The notes: generated by a model from the sequence alone, not told the origin. Counted from the first letter of the stretch, positions 38,752-50,132 are shown. The stretch is DNA of 64,000 nt from Vagococcus zengguangii (GCF_005145005.1 NZ_CP039712.1:775001-839000), one strand, 5' to 3'. A program made the numbers and translations.

Positions 38752-39678
38752 ATGAAAAAAGTTGACAATATTTTAGCATTAGTCGGAGAAACTCCGTTAG
38801 TTAAGTTGAATCATTTAGTTGGGGAAGATGATGCAACGGTTTATATGAAATTAGAATTTTTCAATCCAGGTGGAAGCGTGAAAGACCGTATCGCAGTGGG
38901 GATGATTGAACAAGCTGAAAAAGATGGCTTAATCAAACCAGGTGATACAATTGTGGAACCAACCAGTGGTAACACAGGTGTTGGTTTAGCAATGGTCGCA
39001 GCAGCGAAAGGCTATAAATCAGTGATCATTATGCCTGATACGATGAGTATTGAACGTCAAAAATTAATGAAAGCTTACGGTGCAGAATTAATTCTAACAC
39101 CAGGAGCTGAAGGGATGAAAGGTTCAATTGCTAAAGCGACTGAATTAGCTGAGCAAGACGGCTTCTTTATGCCGTTACAATTTAATAACGCAGCAAATCC
39201 TGCAAAACACGAAGAATCAACGGGTAAAGAAATTTTAGCAGCCTTTGAAGGTGAAAAAATTGATGCATTTGTAGCGGGTGTCGGGACAGGTGGTACCATT
39301 ACGGGGGTTCACCGTGTATTAAACGCACATGATGCTGACACAAAATTCTATGCAGTAGAGCCAGCCGAATCTGAAGTTTTACGTGGTGGGGCACATTCAC
39401 CTCATAAAATTCAAGGGATTGGGGCAGGCTTCATTCCTGAAGTGTTAGAACAAGGCGCTTATGATGAAATTATCCCAGTTCCGAGTGATGATGCGATTGC
39501 AACAGGTCGTGAAGTCGCTCAAAAAGAAGGTATCTTAGTAGGTATCTCTGCAGGTGCAGCTATCAATGCAGCCGTACAAGTAGCTAAGAAATTAGGTAAA
39601 GGGCATAACGTCGTCGTGATTGTTCCTGATAATGGCGAACGTTATTTATCAACGGCTTTATACGATTTTTCTGAATAG
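38752..39678 (+). CDS. cysK: cysteine synthase (O-acetylserine sulfhydrylase A)
   Basis: 308 residues. It makes L-cysteine from O-acetylserine and sulfide. The PLP lysine is K44 in GGSVKDRIA; the substrate loop is [12 protein letters not shown] (about 68-79), the phosphate-binding loop [10 protein letters not shown] (about 174-183) and the C-terminal [14 protein letters not shown]. Two ATGs stand together; the second (38752) gives the better 6-nt spacing from AGGAGG. It is a single-gene unit with its own promoter and terminator. Confidence 0.95.
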   Translation: MKKVDNILALVGETPLVKLNHLVGEDDATVYMKLEFFNPGGSVKDRIAVGMIEQAEKDGLIKPGDTIVEPTSGNTGVGLAMVAAAKGYKSVIIMPDTMSIERQKLMKAYGAELILTPGAEGMKGSIAKATELAEQDGFFMPLQFNNAANPAKHEESTGKEILAAFEGEKIDAFVAGVGTGGTITGVHRVLNAHDADTKFYAVEPAESEVLRGGAHSPHKIQGIGAGFIPEVLEQGAYDEIIPVPSDDAIATGREVAQKEGILVGISAGAAINAAVQVAKKLGKGHNVVVIVPDNGERYLSTALYDFSE

Positions 39679-39691
39679 TTAGTGAATGACA

Positions 39692-39719
39692 GCCGCTCAT
39701 CTTCGGATGGGTGGTTTTT
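39692..39719 (+). terminator. intrinsic terminator after cysK
   Basis: CCGCTCAT pairs with ATGGGTGG around a CUUCGG-type stable loop, followed by TTTTT. Confidence 0.85.
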
Positions 39720-39799
39720 GTTTGAGATAGTATTAGCGGTTAAGCTTGAAAATATGGTAAGATGATTAACGTCGGAAACACGTAGGGAAGGAAGATTTC

Positions 39800-40792
39800 A
39801 TGAAAATAGAAAATGCTATTTTACATATGTTAGATTTTGAAAATAGTTCAACCGTTTTGTCACAAGGCGAGCTAGCTGTCAATGAACCAGTGATTCAACA
39901 ATATTTAGATAAATTGGTCTCAAAATTTTTAGATGGTGATTTGAAAACAGGAGAGCTACCAGGTGATAATGAAATAGTTCAAAGTGTGAGAAATACTGAG
40001 CAGAGCTTTATCGAGATGAGCCAAACGTTAGCGAACGCTTATTTTGATGGCTTAAAAACAGCTGAAGAAGTTAGTAATGGCGACTTGTTAGTTGTGGCGG
40101 GATTAGGTAACGATGAAGAACCATTCATGGGGATGTTTAAGCTGAATTATAAGCCAGCATATACGCATTTTGTTGATTATGTTGATGATCAGATGGTCAA
40201 TAATATTATTATGAACAAAGCGATTTTACCAAGTATGAGTCAACGTGTAGATGAGGGGATTGTGATTGCCTTAGAAACGTTAAATTACCAATCAATTGAG
40301 AAGAAATATAAGCTAGATGGTCGCAAAGTGAATTATTTGAGTGATTGTTTATTCGAAGTTCAATCCAAACCAAGTGCGATTGACAACATTAAAATTGTCA
40401 AAAAAGCGGTAAAATCTGTAGCGGATAAATATAACGTCGAAACCTACGAAAGTTTAGCCAACGTTCAACAAGCGATTTATGAAAGTATCGAAGAAGACGG
40501 TGTGATTAGTAACGAACGGATTGCCGAAGCGGTCTTTGAAAATAATCATCAAGCGAAGCAAGAATACAAAGAATACATCGAAAAAACTAATTTCTACGAA
40601 GATGTCCCAACCAATGTCCCGAAACTTGAGAAAAAATTTAGTAAGCAAAAGTTGAAACTTGCCAATGGGATTGAGTTATTTGTGCCGATTGAAATATACC
40701 AAGATAAAGAAGTCATCGAATTTATTAATAATCCAGATGGTACGATTTCGGTGATGATTAAAAATGTCGAGGAGATTATGAATAAGTTTTAA
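39800..40792 (+). CDS. nucleoid-associated protein (37-kDa, YejK/NdpA family)
   Basis: 330 residues, full length for the family. The start IENAILHMLDFE and the segments GLGNDEEPFMGMFKLNYKPAYTHF and AVFENNHQAKQEYKEYI match what I know of the PF04245-type proteins. They bind the nucleoid in Gammaproteobacteria; their job in Firmicutes is not well defined. An AGGGAAGGAAG site precedes the ATG. It stands alone between terminators. Confidence 0.8.
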   Translation: MKIENAILHMLDFENSSTVLSQGELAVNEPVIQQYLDKLVSKFLDGDLKTGELPGDNEIVQSVRNTEQSFIEMSQTLANAYFDGLKTAEEVSNGDLLVVAGLGNDEEPFMGMFKLNYKPAYTHFVDYVDDQMVNNIIMNKAILPSMSQRVDEGIVIALETLNYQSIEKKYKLDGRKVNYLSDCLFEVQSKPSAIDNIKIVKKAVKSVADKYNVETYESLANVQQAIYESIEEDGVISNERIAEAVFENNHQAKQEYKEYIEKTNFYEDVPTNVPKLEKKFSKQKLKLANGIELFVPIEIYQDKEVIEFINNPDGTISVMIKNVEEIMNKF

Positions 40793-40800
40793 CCAAGTGA

Positions 40801-40834
40801 AGCGTCAACTCAGAGATGGGCTGATGCTTTTTTT
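40801..40834 (+). terminator. intrinsic terminator after the nucleoid-associated protein gene
   Basis: AGCGTCA (40801-40807) pairs with TGATGCT (40822-40828), followed by seven T residues. Confidence 0.85.
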
Positions 40835-40904
40835 ATTAAGATATGATTAGGTTTTAATGATAATATGAGGTATAATTTAAGCAAGTACGTTAGGGGGAAA
40901 TTCG

Positions 40905-41573
40905 ATGACAGGAGAAAAAAGTGTAAACGAGTGGTTGAGTGCTGAAAATTATTTGTACAATGTAACGCCTGTATTGTTCATAATAGGCGCTTTTGTCTTG
41001 TTTTTGATGATTTTTTTATTGCTTTATGTGAAGAAGAAAGAGTTTAAATTGAAGATGCCATTGCTAGTAGGCGGGTTGGTGATGCTTGCTGGGATGACGT
41101 TTTATTTGAATATCGCCAATACGAAACATGGTTGGTATCGCCGGGAAAATGTTAACGTGACATCAGCGATGCGCGATCGTCAAAAGAAAATATTTGGTTA
41201 CAATTATCAACATTATACGCCACCTAAGCTGTTCGATAAAGCGCGAATTGAAGCGACAGGTTTGTATGATAGCCAACCGTTAACCAATAGTGAAGGCATC
41301 ACGTATGTTGGAGAGACTGAGCATTTATATTATTTTAAAATTTATAAAAAGCTCTATAATATTAGTAAAAATGCCGATTTTGTGGTGTTTACGGAAGAAA
41401 CCGTTGAACCGCGTTTTATTGGCTTTAATTATACGTTGAAAGATAAGGCACTGACTGAAATTGGCTTTAAAGAAGAAATCGGTCCACTCTATACGGAATT
41501 TCAGTTGCCTAAGTCGATGGAAAATCAGATCTATGATCATCGCGGAGGTAAAACAGAAGTATTTGAATATTAG
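40905..41573 (+). CDS. two-helix membrane protein of unknown function
   Basis: 222 residues. Hydrophobic helices at about 22-43 and 51-67 are followed by about 155 residues that are likely outside the cell, rich in Tyr and Lys, with YYFKIYKKLYNISKN in the middle. No catalytic motif or named family is recognised. It has an AGGGGG site and is bounded by terminators, so it is monocistronic. Codon use looks like that of its neighbours. Confidence 0.75.
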   Translation: MTGEKSVNEWLSAENYLYNVTPVLFIIGAFVLFLMIFLLLYVKKKEFKLKMPLLVGGLVMLAGMTFYLNIANTKHGWYRRENVNVTSAMRDRQKKIFGYNYQHYTPPKLFDKARIEATGLYDSQPLTNSEGITYVGETEHLYYFKIYKKLYNISKNADFVVFTEETVEPRFIGFNYTLKDKALTEIGFKEEIGPLYTEFQLPKSMENQIYDHRGGKTEVFEY

Positions 41574-41579
41574 ACCAAA

Positions 41580-41613
41580 AAATCAATTGGAGAAATCTGA
41601 TTGATTTTTTTAT
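41580..41613 (+). terminator. intrinsic terminator after the 40905 gene
   Basis: AAAAAATCAAT pairs with ATTGATTTTTT around a 9-10-nt loop. Confidence 0.8.
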
Positions 41614-41655
41614 CTTTATGAAGTACCCCGCTCCTTCCATCACTCTTAATTATAG

Positions 41656-41669
41656 CGAAAGTATGTTCG
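41656..41669 (+). promoter_or_regulatory. LexA (DinR) box upstream of uvrB
   Basis: CGAAAGTATGTTCG matches the Gram-positive SOS box CGAACATATGTTCG at 12 of 14 positions. It lies 50 nt before the uvrB ATG, near a TATAAT (41683-41688), so LexA bound here would block the promoter. Confidence 0.8.
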
Positions 41670-41720
41670 GTGTGGTAAAATATATAATGGATAAGTCATA
41701 GATGAGGGAGTGATTATTAG

Positions 41721-43715
41721 ATGATAGAGCGACAAACTGATATCGATTTTGATTTAGTGTCAAAATATCAGCCTAATGGGGATCAGCCGGCAGCGATTAG
41801 TCGTTTAGTTGATAACCTTAATCACCATGTAAAAGAACAAATTTTACTTGGCGCAACAGGGACTGGTAAGACCTTTACAATTTCTAATGTAATCAAAGAA
41901 GTGAAGAAACCGACCTTGGTAATTGCGCATAATAAAACATTAGCAGGGCAGTTATATAGTGAATTAAAAGAATTTTTCCCAAATAATGCGGTCGAATATT
42001 TTGTTAGTTATTATGATTACTATCAACCAGAAGCGTATGTGCCTTCTAGTGACACGTATATTGAGAAAGATTCAAGCGTCAATGATGAGATTGATAAATT
42101 GCGACATTCAGCGACAAGTTCATTGTTAGAACGTAACGATGTAATTGTGGTGGCGTCTGTTTCCTGTATTTATGGGTTAGGGGATCCAAATGAATATCGT
42201 AAAAAAGTGTTATCTTTACGTGTCGGAGCCGAGATGGAACATAGTGAATTGTTACGTCGATTAGTGGCCATACAATTTGAACGTAATGATATTGATTTCC
42301 AACGAGGTCGCTTCCGTGTACGAGGCGATGTCGTCGAAATTTTCCCAGCATCACGTGACGAACGCGCGTTAAGAATTGAATTTTTCGGCGATGAAATTGA
42401 GCGGATTCGTGAAGTCGATGCCTTAACGGGTGAAATCATTTCCGACCGTGAGCATGTTGCTGTTTTCCCGGCAACCCACTTTGTGACCGATGAAAATGAC
42501 ATGGAAGAGTCTATCAAGAAGATTGAAGCTGAGTTAGAAGAGCGCTTAGCTGTACTGCGTAAAGAAGAGAAATTATTGGAAGCCCAACGTTTAGAACAAC
42601 GGACGAACTACGACATCGAAATGATTCGTGAGATGGGATACTGTTCAGGGATTGAAAACTATTCACGTCATATGGACGGTCGTAAAGAAGGTGAACCACC
42701 GTATACGCTAATCGATTTCTTCCCTGATGATTTCTTAATTGTGGCGGATGAATCACATGTGTCGCTACCACAGATTCGCGGGATGTATAACGGTGACCGT
42801 GCGCGTAAACAAATGTTAGTCGATTATGGCTTCCGTTTACCAAGTGCCTTAGATAATCGTCCACTGCGTTTGGAAGAATTTGAAGAGCGTGTTAATGAAA
42901 TTATTTATGTTTCAGCCACACCTGGGCCGTATGAAATGGAACGTACTGATCATGTAATTGAACAAATTATTCGTCCAACAGGTTTGTTAGATCCCGTCAT
43001 TGAAGTTCGTCCAATTATGGGACAAATTGATGATTTAGTTGGTGAAATCAATGAACGCATTGAGAAGAATGAACGGGTATTTATCACGACGTTAACGAAA
43101 AAAATGTCAGAAGATTTAACCGATTATTTGAAAGAATTAGGTATCAAAGTAAAATACTTACATAGTGATATCAAGACACTCGAGCGGACCGAAATTATTC
43201 GTGATTTGCGCTTAGGTGAATTTGATGTTTTAGTTGGGATAAACTTGCTGCGTGAAGGGCTAGATGTGCCGGAAGTATCATTAGTCGCGATTTTAGATGC
43301 CGATAAAGAAGGTTTCTTGCGAAGTGAACGTTCGTTAATTCAAACAATTGGTCGGGCAGCGCGTAACTCAGAAGGTAAAGTGATTATGTACGCTGATAAA
43401 GTAACCGATTCTATGCAAAAAGCAATCGATGAAACAGCTCGTCGTCGTGGAATCCAAATGGCCTACAATGAAGAACACGGAATTGTACCGAAGACGATTA
43501 TTAAAGAAATTCGTGATTTAATTAGTATCACGAAAGCCGCCGAAGATGTCGAAACTGTCGATGCGGTTAACTCATATCAAGCGTTAAGCAAACAAGAAAA
43601 ACGTGAAGTCATTCTAAAACTTGAAAAAGAAATGCGCGATGCCGCTAAAGCATTAGACTTTGAACGGGCAGCCACTTTACGTGATACTGTTTTAGAATTA
43701 AAAGGTGATTTATAG
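41721..43715 (+). CDS. uvrB: excinuclease ABC subunit B
   Basis: 664 residues. It is the damage-verifying helicase of nucleotide excision repair. Walker [12 protein letters not shown] (about 44-54), the beta-hairpin [21 protein letters not shown] (about 94-114), DESH (about 340), SATPGPYE and a C-terminal UVR domain ([21 protein letters not shown]) are all present. GAGGGAG precedes the ATG. A LexA box upstream indicates SOS control. uvrA follows after 12 nt. Confidence 0.97.
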   Translation: MIERQTDIDFDLVSKYQPNGDQPAAISRLVDNLNHHVKEQILLGATGTGKTFTISNVIKEVKKPTLVIAHNKTLAGQLYSELKEFFPNNAVEYFVSYYDYYQPEAYVPSSDTYIEKDSSVNDEIDKLRHSATSSLLERNDVIVVASVSCIYGLGDPNEYRKKVLSLRVGAEMEHSELLRRLVAIQFERNDIDFQRGRFRVRGDVVEIFPASRDERALRIEFFGDEIERIREVDALTGEIISDREHVAVFPATHFVTDENDMEESIKKIEAELEERLAVLRKEEKLLEAQRLEQRTNYDIEMIREMGYCSGIENYSRHMDGRKEGEPPYTLIDFFPDDFLIVADESHVSLPQIRGMYNGDRARKQMLVDYGFRLPSALDNRPLRLEEFEERVNEIIYVSATPGPYEMERTDHVIEQIIRPTGLLDPVIEVRPIMGQIDDLVGEINERIEKNERVFITTLTKKMSEDLTDYLKELGIKVKYLHSDIKTLERTEIIRDLRLGEFDVLVGINLLREGLDVPEVSLVAILDADKEGFLRSERSLIQTIGRAARNSEGKVIMYADKVTDSMQKAIDETARRRGIQMAYNEEHGIVPKTIIKEIRDLISITKAAEDVETVDAVNSYQALSKQEKREVILKLEKEMRDAAKALDFERAATLRDTVLELKGDL

Positions 43716-43727
43716 GAAGGTGACAAT

Positions 43728-46547
43728 GTGGCAAATGACAAACTGATTATTCGTGGGGCAAGAGCCCATAATTTAAAAAATATTGATGTAACCATTCCGC
43801 GTGACCAATTAGTCGTTGTAACCGGACTTTCTGGTTCGGGAAAAAGTTCGCTGGCATTTGACACGATTTACGCAGAAGGACAACGTCGCTATGTGGAGAG
43901 TTTATCTTCTTATGCACGTCAATTTTTAGGACAAATGGATAAACCTGATGTTGACAGTATTGACGGTCTTAGTCCAGCTATTTCGATTGATCAGAAAACA
44001 ACGAGTAAAAATCCGCGTTCGACTGTTGGTACCGTAACAGAAATCAACGACTATTTACGTTTATTATATGCGCGTGTCGGCGTACCGATTTGTCCGAACG
44101 ATGGTACAGCGATTGAAAGCCAATCGGTTGAACAAATGGTGGACCGCGTGCTAGCGCTTGAAGAACGTAGTAAGGTCCAAATTCTAGCGCCAATAGTGGT
44201 TGGTAAAAAAGGCCAACACAAAAAAGTCTTTGAAAAAGTTAAAAAAGAAGGGTACGTTCGTGTTCGTGTTGACGGTGAGATGTATGATATTAGCGAATTG
44301 CCTGAATTAGATAAAAATAAAAAACATAATATTGAGATTGTAGTTGACCGAATCGTTGTCAAAGAAGGCATTCGTTCGCGTTTATTCGATTCATTTGAAG
44401 CAGCCTTACGTTTAGCGGAAGGCTATGCGATTGCTGACGTGATGGGCGTTGAGGAAATCTTGTTCAGCGAACACTACGCTTGCCCATATTGTGGATTTAC
44501 AGTGGGAGAAGTGGAGCCACGTCTGTTCTCATTCAATGCGCCATTTGGAGCATGTCATGTCTGTGATGGGTTGGGTGTGAAAGTGGAGGTTGACCCGGAC
44601 TTAGTCGTACCAGATCCAACCAAAACGTTAGCAGAAGGCGCGTTAATTCCATGGAATCCGATTAGTTCTAATTATTACCCAACTTTATTAACACAAGCGT
44701 GCGCAACATTTGGTATTCCGATAGATGTTCCTTTTGAGGAGTTAACTCAAGAACAACAGCATATTATTTTCTATGGGTCAGGTGAGCGTGAGTTCCACTT
44801 CCATTATCAAAATGATTTTGGTGGTGTTCGTGATGTGGATATGGTATTTGAAGGTGTATTAACTAATATCGAACGTCGTTTTCGTGAGTCATCCAGTGAT
44901 TACACGCGTGAGCAAATGCGTTTATATATGACGGAACTCCCTTGTCAAGCGTGTCATGGCTATCGTTTAAACGCACAAGCTTTATCGGTTAAAGTTGGTG
45001 GCAAACATATTGGTGAGTTAAGCAGTTTAGCTATCAATGATTCATTAGCATTCATCAATTCGATTGAATTATCAGAGAAAAACCAAGTGATTGCGCGTCC
45101 GATTTTTAAAGAATTAAATGATCGTTTAACTTTCTTGAAAAACGTTGGCTTGGATTATTTGAATTTAAGTCGCGCATCAGGCACCTTGTCAGGTGGCGAA
45201 GCACAACGTATTCGTTTAGCGACGCAAATTGGTTCTAATTTATCTGGTGTTTTATATATTTTGGATGAGCCTTCGATTGGTTTACATCAACGAGACAATG
45301 ATCGTTTAATTGATTCGCTACGTAAAATGCGTGATTTAGGTAATACACTAATTGTCGTGGAACATGATGAAGATACGATGAGGGCAGCTGATTATTTAAT
45401 TGACATCGGGCCAGGTGCAGGTGAAGCAGGTGGTCAAATTGTCGCTGCGGGTACGCCGACCGAGGTTATGAATAATCCTGCGTCATTAACTGGTCAATAT
45501 TTATCAGGGCAACGTGCGATTGCCGTTCCCAAAGAACGTCGTCAAGGAAATGGCAACGTGGTAACGGTCCGTGGTGCGACTGAAAACAATTTGAAAAATA
45601 TTACGGTCGATTTTCCAATGGGTAAATTTATCGCGGTAACTGGTGTCTCAGGTTCAGGTAAGAGTACGTTAGTTAACAGTATCTTGAAGAAGAGTTTAGC
45701 GCAAAAAATTAATCGTAATACGGACAAACCTGGTAAACACAAAAAAATAACGGGTTATGAGCCAATTGAACGACTGGTAGATATCGACCAAAGTCCAATT
45801 GGTAGAACGCCACGAAGTAATCCAGCTACTTATACCAGTGTCTTTGATGATATTCGTGAGTTATTTACTAAGACTAACGAAGCGAAAATACGTGGGTACA
45901 AGAAAGGTCGCTTTAGCTTTAACGTTAAAGGTGGACGCTGTGAAGCCTGTAAAGGTGATGGTATTATCAAAATCGAGATGCACTTCTTACCAGATGTTTA
46001 TGTACCATGTGAAATTTGTCATGGCCATCGTTATAATTCTGAAACGTTAGAAGTTCATTATAAAGGGAAAAACATTGCGCAAGTTCTAGAGATGCGTGTC
46101 GAAGAAGCGTTGGACTTTTTCCAATCGATTCCCAAAATCAAACGTAAATTACAAACGATTGTTGATGTTGGGCTAGGATATGTGACATTAGGGCAATCAG
46201 CGACCACTCTTTCAGGTGGGGAAGCGCAACGAATGAAATTGGCGAGCGAGTTGCACAAACGTCAAACTGGTGCAAGTTTCTATATCTTAGATGAACCAAC
46301 GACTGGCTTGCATTCAGAAGATATTCGACGTTTACTGGTAGTGTTACAACGTCTAGTCGATGCTGGCAATACCGTCTTAGTCATTGAGCATAATCTTGAT
46401 GTGATTAAGACTGCTGACCATGTGATTGATTTAGGGCCAGAAGGTGGAGCAGGCGGTGGTATGATTATTGCTGAAGGAACGCCAGAAGAGATAGTCAAAG
46501 TGGAAGAAAGTTATACAGGCTATTACTTGAAAAAAGTGTTGAAATAA
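43728..46547 (+). CDS. uvrA: excinuclease ABC subunit A
   Basis: 939 residues. It recognises DNA damage in nucleotide excision repair and loads UvrB. Two ABC ATPase halves are visible: [13 protein letters not shown] (about 33-45) with [12 protein letters not shown] (about 488-499), and [12 protein letters not shown] (about 640-651) with [12 protein letters not shown] (about 828-839). Zinc-finger cysteines are in CPYCGF..CHVCDG and [14 protein letters not shown]. The start is GTG after GAAGGTGAC. It is in one operon with uvrB and likely shares its SOS control. Confidence 0.97.
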   Translation: MANDKLIIRGARAHNLKNIDVTIPRDQLVVVTGLSGSGKSSLAFDTIYAEGQRRYVESLSSYARQFLGQMDKPDVDSIDGLSPAISIDQKTTSKNPRSTVGTVTEINDYLRLLYARVGVPICPNDGTAIESQSVEQMVDRVLALEERSKVQILAPIVVGKKGQHKKVFEKVKKEGYVRVRVDGEMYDISELPELDKNKKHNIEIVVDRIVVKEGIRSRLFDSFEAALRLAEGYAIADVMGVEEILFSEHYACPYCGFTVGEVEPRLFSFNAPFGACHVCDGLGVKVEVDPDLVVPDPTKTLAEGALIPWNPISSNYYPTLLTQACATFGIPIDVPFEELTQEQQHIIFYGSGEREFHFHYQNDFGGVRDVDMVFEGVLTNIERRFRESSSDYTREQMRLYMTELPCQACHGYRLNAQALSVKVGGKHIGELSSLAINDSLAFINSIELSEKNQVIARPIFKELNDRLTFLKNVGLDYLNLSRASGTLSGGEAQRIRLATQIGSNLSGVLYILDEPSIGLHQRDNDRLIDSLRKMRDLGNTLIVVEHDEDTMRAADYLIDIGPGAGEAGGQIVAAGTPTEVMNNPASLTGQYLSGQRAIAVPKERRQGNGNVVTVRGATENNLKNITVDFPMGKFIAVTGVSGSGKSTLVNSILKKSLAQKINRNTDKPGKHKKITGYEPIERLVDIDQSPIGRTPRSNPATYTSVFDDIRELFTKTNEAKIRGYKKGRFSFNVKGGRCEACKGDGIIKIEMHFLPDVYVPCEICHGHRYNSETLEVHYKGKNIAQVLEMRVEEALDFFQSIPKIKRKLQTIVDVGLGYVTLGQSATTLSGGEAQRMKLASELHKRQTGASFYILDEPTTGLHSEDIRRLLVVLQRLVDAGNTVLVIEHNLDVIKTADHVIDLGPEGGAGGGMIIAEGTPEEIVKVEESYTGYYLKKVLK

Positions 46548-46558
46548 AATAAACCGTT

Positions 46559-46591
46559 AGAAAAGGTGGTGAAAACTGCCTTTTCTTTTTT
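46559..46591 (+). terminator. intrinsic terminator after uvrA
   Basis: AGAAAAGG pairs with CCTTTTCT around a 12-nt loop, followed by T residues. Confidence 0.85.
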
Positions 46592-46596
46592 GGTGA

Positions 46597-46624
46597 TTGT
46601 GATACGCCCGGAATGTGTTATAAT
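46597..46624 (+). promoter_or_regulatory. promoter of rapZ-yvcK-whiA
   Basis: TTGTGA (46597-46602) and TATAAT (46619-46624) have a 16-nt spacer, and TGT precedes the -10, giving an extended -10. It starts right after the uvrA terminator. Confidence 0.65.
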
Positions 46625-46653
46625 AATATGAATGATTAAAAGGGGGAATTGAC

Positions 46654-47541
46654 ATGGTAGATAGTTTAAAATTAGTGGTCATCACTGGGATGAGTGGGGC
46701 AGGAAAAACCGTAGCAATGCAAAGCTTTGAAGACATGAATTATTTCTGTATTGATAATTTACCACCAGGCTTATTACCGAAGTTTTGGGAATTAATTAAA
46801 GAAAATGGTAAAGTAACTAAATTAGCGTTAGTCATTGACTTGCGTTCTCGTAACTTCTTTGAAGAATTACAGCAAGTGTTAGTTCAAATGGAAGACACAC
46901 AAATGATTGAAACAAGCATTGTCTTTTTAGATGCGTCTGATGAAGAATTGGTATCTCGTTATAAAGAAACGCGTCGTACGCATCCATTAGCGATGGACGG
47001 TCTAGTAACAGAAGGAATTCGCAAAGAGCGCGCTCTTTTAGAAGAGATTAAAGCGGAAGCAATGGTTATTGATACAACGACTTTAAGTCCACGTCAATTA
47101 CGTGATCGTATCATGTCGGAATTTAAAGGTGATAATACGCATACTTTCCGAGTTGAGATGGTGTCGTTTGGTTTTAAATACGGCTTGCCAATTGATGCTG
47201 ATATTGCAATGGATGTGCGTTTCTTACCAAACCCACATTACATTGAAGAATTGCGTCCGATGACAGGAATGGATCAACCAGTTTATGATTATGTGATGAG
47301 TTTTGAAGAAACTGAAAATTTTTATCAACAGTTTAAAGAGTTGGTTCTGTCAATTTTACCTGGCTATAAGAAAGAAGGTAAAACGAGCTTAACAATTGCG
47401 ATTGGTTGTACAGGTGGCCAACACCGTTCGGTAGCTTTAACTGAGCGCTTAGCCAAAGATATTAAAGAAACGGAGCTTTATCCGGTCAATATTACTCACC
47501 GTGATAAAGGTAAACGCAAAGAGTCGGTGAACCGTTCATGA
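46654..47541 (+). CDS. rapZ: RNase adapter protein RapZ family nucleotide-binding protein (YvcJ)
   Basis: 295 residues. It has a P-loop [16 protein letters not shown] (about 12-27), a central region with KETRRTHPL, and the C-terminal [17 protein letters not shown] and [14 protein letters not shown]. The E. coli homologue controls GlmS through small RNAs; the B. subtilis homologue YvcJ hydrolyses GTP and affects competence. The exact role here is inferred. First of three genes in the conserved rapZ-yvcK-whiA operon; its TGA overlaps the yvcK ATG. Confidence 0.93.
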   Translation: MVDSLKLVVITGMSGAGKTVAMQSFEDMNYFCIDNLPPGLLPKFWELIKENGKVTKLALVIDLRSRNFFEELQQVLVQMEDTQMIETSIVFLDASDEELVSRYKETRRTHPLAMDGLVTEGIRKERALLEEIKAEAMVIDTTTLSPRQLRDRIMSEFKGDNTHTFRVEMVSFGFKYGLPIDADIAMDVRFLPNPHYIEELRPMTGMDQPVYDYVMSFEETENFYQQFKELVLSILPGYKKEGKTSLTIAIGCTGGQHRSVALTERLAKDIKETELYPVNITHRDKGKRKESVNRS

Positions 47542-48533
47542 GAACTTATCGAATCAATAAGCCCAAAATTGTAGTGATTGGTGGCGGAACAGGTTTACCT
47601 GTTATTTTACGTGGTTTAAAAAACCAAGGAGCTGATATTACCGCTATCGTAACGGTCGCTGATGATGGCGGCAGTAGCGGTTCCTTACGCGACACGATTA
47701 AAATGGCACCACCCGGGGATTTACGCAACGTACTAGTATCGCTATCTGAAATGCCCAAACTTTATGAAGATTTGTTCCAATATCGTTTTAAAAAAGAAGA
47801 TGATTTTCTAGCCAATCATTCGGTCGGTAATTTGATTATTGCCGCCTTATCAGAAATGCGTGGTAGCATGTATGAAGCAGTTCGGCTGTTAGGCAAAATA
47901 ATGCAAGTGGATGGCAATGTTTATCCAGTTTCGGAAAAATCATTAACGTTACATGCCGAGTTCGATGACGGGACGTGTGTTGAAGGTGAATCGAGCATCG
48001 CGAAGCATCGTGGAAATATTGAACGTGTCTATGTGAAGAACGCCTATGACGAAGAACAACCACAGGCGGCTAGAAAGGTCGTACAAGCGATTTTGAATGC
48101 TGATATGATTGTGCTTGGACCTGGAAGCTTATTCACAAGCATTTTGCCTAATTTGATGGTCAAAGAAGTCGGTGAGGCACTAAAACAAACAAAAGCTGAA
48201 ATTGTTTATATTTGTAATATTATGACCCAAAAAGGTGAGACGGAACATTTCTCAGATGCTAACCATGTTCAAGTGTTGCATAAACATTTAGGTCATAAAT
48301 TTATCGACACTGTGATTGTTAATATTCAGACTGTGCCTGAAAATTATATTGATAATGAAAAGTATGATGAGTATCTAGTTCAGGTGACGCACGATTTTAA
48401 AGCTTTAAGAGAAGAAGGATGTCGCGTGATTTCAGCCGATTTATTAAAACTAGAAAATGCCAGTGTTTTCCATGACTCGGATAAAGTTGTGACAGAATTA
48501 TTTACGATTTTATATGATCGTAAGCAAAAATAA
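47538..48533 (+). CDS. yvcK: gluconeogenesis factor YvcK (CofD-like)
   Basis: 331 residues. Motifs are [17 protein letters not shown] (about 12-28), [28 protein letters not shown] (about 39-66, dinucleotide-sugar site) and [14 protein letters not shown]. In B. subtilis YvcK is needed on gluconeogenic carbon and binds UDP-GlcNAc; it acts on wall and morphology rather than as a known enzyme. It is coupled by ATGA overlap to rapZ. Confidence 0.93.
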   Translation: MRTYRINKPKIVVIGGGTGLPVILRGLKNQGADITAIVTVADDGGSSGSLRDTIKMAPPGDLRNVLVSLSEMPKLYEDLFQYRFKKEDDFLANHSVGNLIIAALSEMRGSMYEAVRLLGKIMQVDGNVYPVSEKSLTLHAEFDDGTCVEGESSIAKHRGNIERVYVKNAYDEEQPQAARKVVQAILNADMIVLGPGSLFTSILPNLMVKEVGEALKQTKAEIVYICNIMTQKGETEHFSDANHVQVLHKHLGHKFIDTVIVNIQTVPENYIDNEKYDEYLVQVTHDFKALREEGCRVISADLLKLENASVFHDSDKVVTELFTILYDRKQK

Positions 48534-48546
48534 GGAGTGAGAGTGA

Positions 48547-49482
48547 ATGTCTTTTGCCTCAGATGTAAAAAAAGAATTGACGACGTTGGACGTTCATCGA
48601 GAATCAGCCAAGGCTGAACTTGCTGCATTAATTCGGATGAATGGGGCGGTTTCTATCGCTAATCGTCATTTCGTCTTAAATGTTCAAACCGAAAATGCAG
48701 CGATTTCAAGACGAATCTATACGTTACTCCGCGATCACTATGATGTCCAAGCTGAGTTTATTGTACGCCGTAAGATGAAATTGAAGAAGAACAACATCTA
48801 CATTGTTCGTTTAAAGCAAGATACACAGGCGGTTTTAATGGATTTGGATATTTTTGATGACTACGGTTTATCCGATCAAATTTCTGAGATGATTATCGGA
48901 AATAACGAACGGATGAAAGCTTACTTACGCGGTGGTTTCTTAGCGGGTGGTTCGGTTAATAATCCTGAAACAAGTCGTTATCATTTAGAAATCTACTCGC
49001 TGTATGAAAATCATAGTCGAGAGTTGCAAGAGATGATGAGCTATTTTAATTTAAATGCAAAAACGTTAAGTCGTCGTAATGGTTATATTACTTATTTAAA
49101 AGGTGCTGAAGATATTTCGGATTTTTTAACCTTGATTGGTGCGACAACGAGTATGTTGAAATTTGAAGATGTTCGGATTGTGAGAGATATGCGTAATTCG
49201 GTAAATCGTCTGGTTAACTGTGAGACAGCTAATATGTCTAAAACCATTGATGCTGCAACCAAACAAATTGAAGCCATTGAATATATTGAGGCACAAGTTG
49301 GTCTAGAAACACTTAATCATAAGTTAAGAGAAGTGGCAGAATTGCGTATATTGCACCCGGAGATTAGTTTGAAAGAACTCGGTGAAATTGCACCATCTGG
49401 TCCGATTTCGAAATCAGGCGTTAACCATCGCATTCGTAAAATTCTAGAATATGCTGATAAATTACGTGAAGGATTCATATGA
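48547..49482 (+). CDS. whiA: DNA-binding protein WhiA
   Basis: 311 residues. It has the degenerate LAGLIDADG homing-endonuclease fold ([20 protein letters not shown], about 130-149) and a C-terminal helix-turn-helix ([25 protein letters not shown]). In Firmicutes it affects cell division and chromosome segregation rather than sporulation. GGAGTGAG precedes the ATG, 13 nt after yvcK. Confidence 0.94.
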   Translation: MSFASDVKKELTTLDVHRESAKAELAALIRMNGAVSIANRHFVLNVQTENAAISRRIYTLLRDHYDVQAEFIVRRKMKLKKNNIYIVRLKQDTQAVLMDLDIFDDYGLSDQISEMIIGNNERMKAYLRGGFLAGGSVNNPETSRYHLEIYSLYENHSRELQEMMSYFNLNAKTLSRRNGYITYLKGAEDISDFLTLIGATTSMLKFEDVRIVRDMRNSVNRLVNCETANMSKTIDAATKQIEAIEYIEAQVGLETLNHKLREVAELRILHPEISLKELGEIAPSGPISKSGVNHRIRKILEYADKLREGFI

Positions 49483-49483
49483 T

Positions 49484-49532
49484 AATAAAGAGGCTGTGAC
49501 TCCACTTGTTGTGGTCACAGCCTCTTTATTAA
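49484..49532. terminator. strong bidirectional terminator after whiA
   Basis: A perfect 17-bp stem, AATAAAGAGGCTGTGAC with GTCACAGCCTCTTTATT, with AT-rich flanks. It is shared by whiA and the convergent gene at 49539. Confidence 0.93.
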
Positions 49533-49538
49533 GATTAT

Positions 49539-50045
49539 TTATTTGCGATACTTGTTGGTTAATTGTTTTAGTTCCACTTTGCGATCTTCTATCATCTCAT
49601 TTAGTTGATCTGAAAATTGTTCGAACACCTCACGTCCGCTTTGATAAATATAAGCGCCTTCTGATCGGATGACTTTTGGATCTAAAACCACTTTACGTTG
49701 CGCAATATTTTTGAAAAACTCTTCTACTAAAAAAGTAGGTAAATAGTAATGATTTTGTGCGCAAAAACTTTGGATGTAAATAAAATCATCAATTGAAATT
49801 TTTACATCGTCGAATTTCACTGCACGTTCATAATCACTAAGTAAGGCACTCTCTCTAATTTCAATATCCCGTTTTTGAAGAACTTCGTTGATTTTTTTAT
49901 TTAATAAGACCAAAATATCGATTTCTTTCATTTTATTTTTTATCTCTTCACGACGATCAATTTCTGATAAAAATTGTCGAATACTAATTTTTACAGCAAT
50001 AATCGCGATAAATGCGCCAATTAATACCCCTAATAATTCTGTCAT
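49539..50045 (-). CDS. single-helix membrane protein of unknown function
   Basis: 168 residues. One N-terminal hydrophobic helix (about 4-22) leads into a charged, helical, probably coiled-coil cytoplasmic domain (RREEIKNKMKEIDILVLLNKKINEVLQKRD). A region with FDDVKISIDDFIYIQSFCAQNHYYLP follows. No family is recognised. GGGGAGG lies before the ATG (minus strand). It lies convergent to whiA and divergent from clpP. Confidence 0.75.
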   Translation of the reverse strand: MTELLGVLIGAFIAIIAVKISIRQFLSEIDRREEIKNKMKEIDILVLLNKKINEVLQKRDIEIRESALLSDYERAVKFDDVKISIDDFIYIQSFCAQNHYYLPTFLVEEFFKNIAQRKVVLDPKVIRSEGAYIYQSGREVFEQFSDQLNEMIEDRKVELKQLTNKYRK

Positions 50046-50115
50046 TGTACAACCTCCCCATAATTCTAGTATAAATATATCAAAGATTAAGAGAAACTAA
50101 AAGACAAACCTAATT

Positions 50116-50132
50116 ATTGACCAAAATTGACC
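50116..50132 (-). promoter_or_regulatory. CtsR operator upstream of clpP
   Basis: ATTGACC-AAA-ATTGACC reads on the minus strand as GGTCAAT-TTT-GGTCAAT, the tandem heptad with 3-nt spacing recognised by the CtsR heat-shock repressor. It lies about 80 nt before the clpP ATG, and the second TTGACC could also be a -35. Confidence 0.8.
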
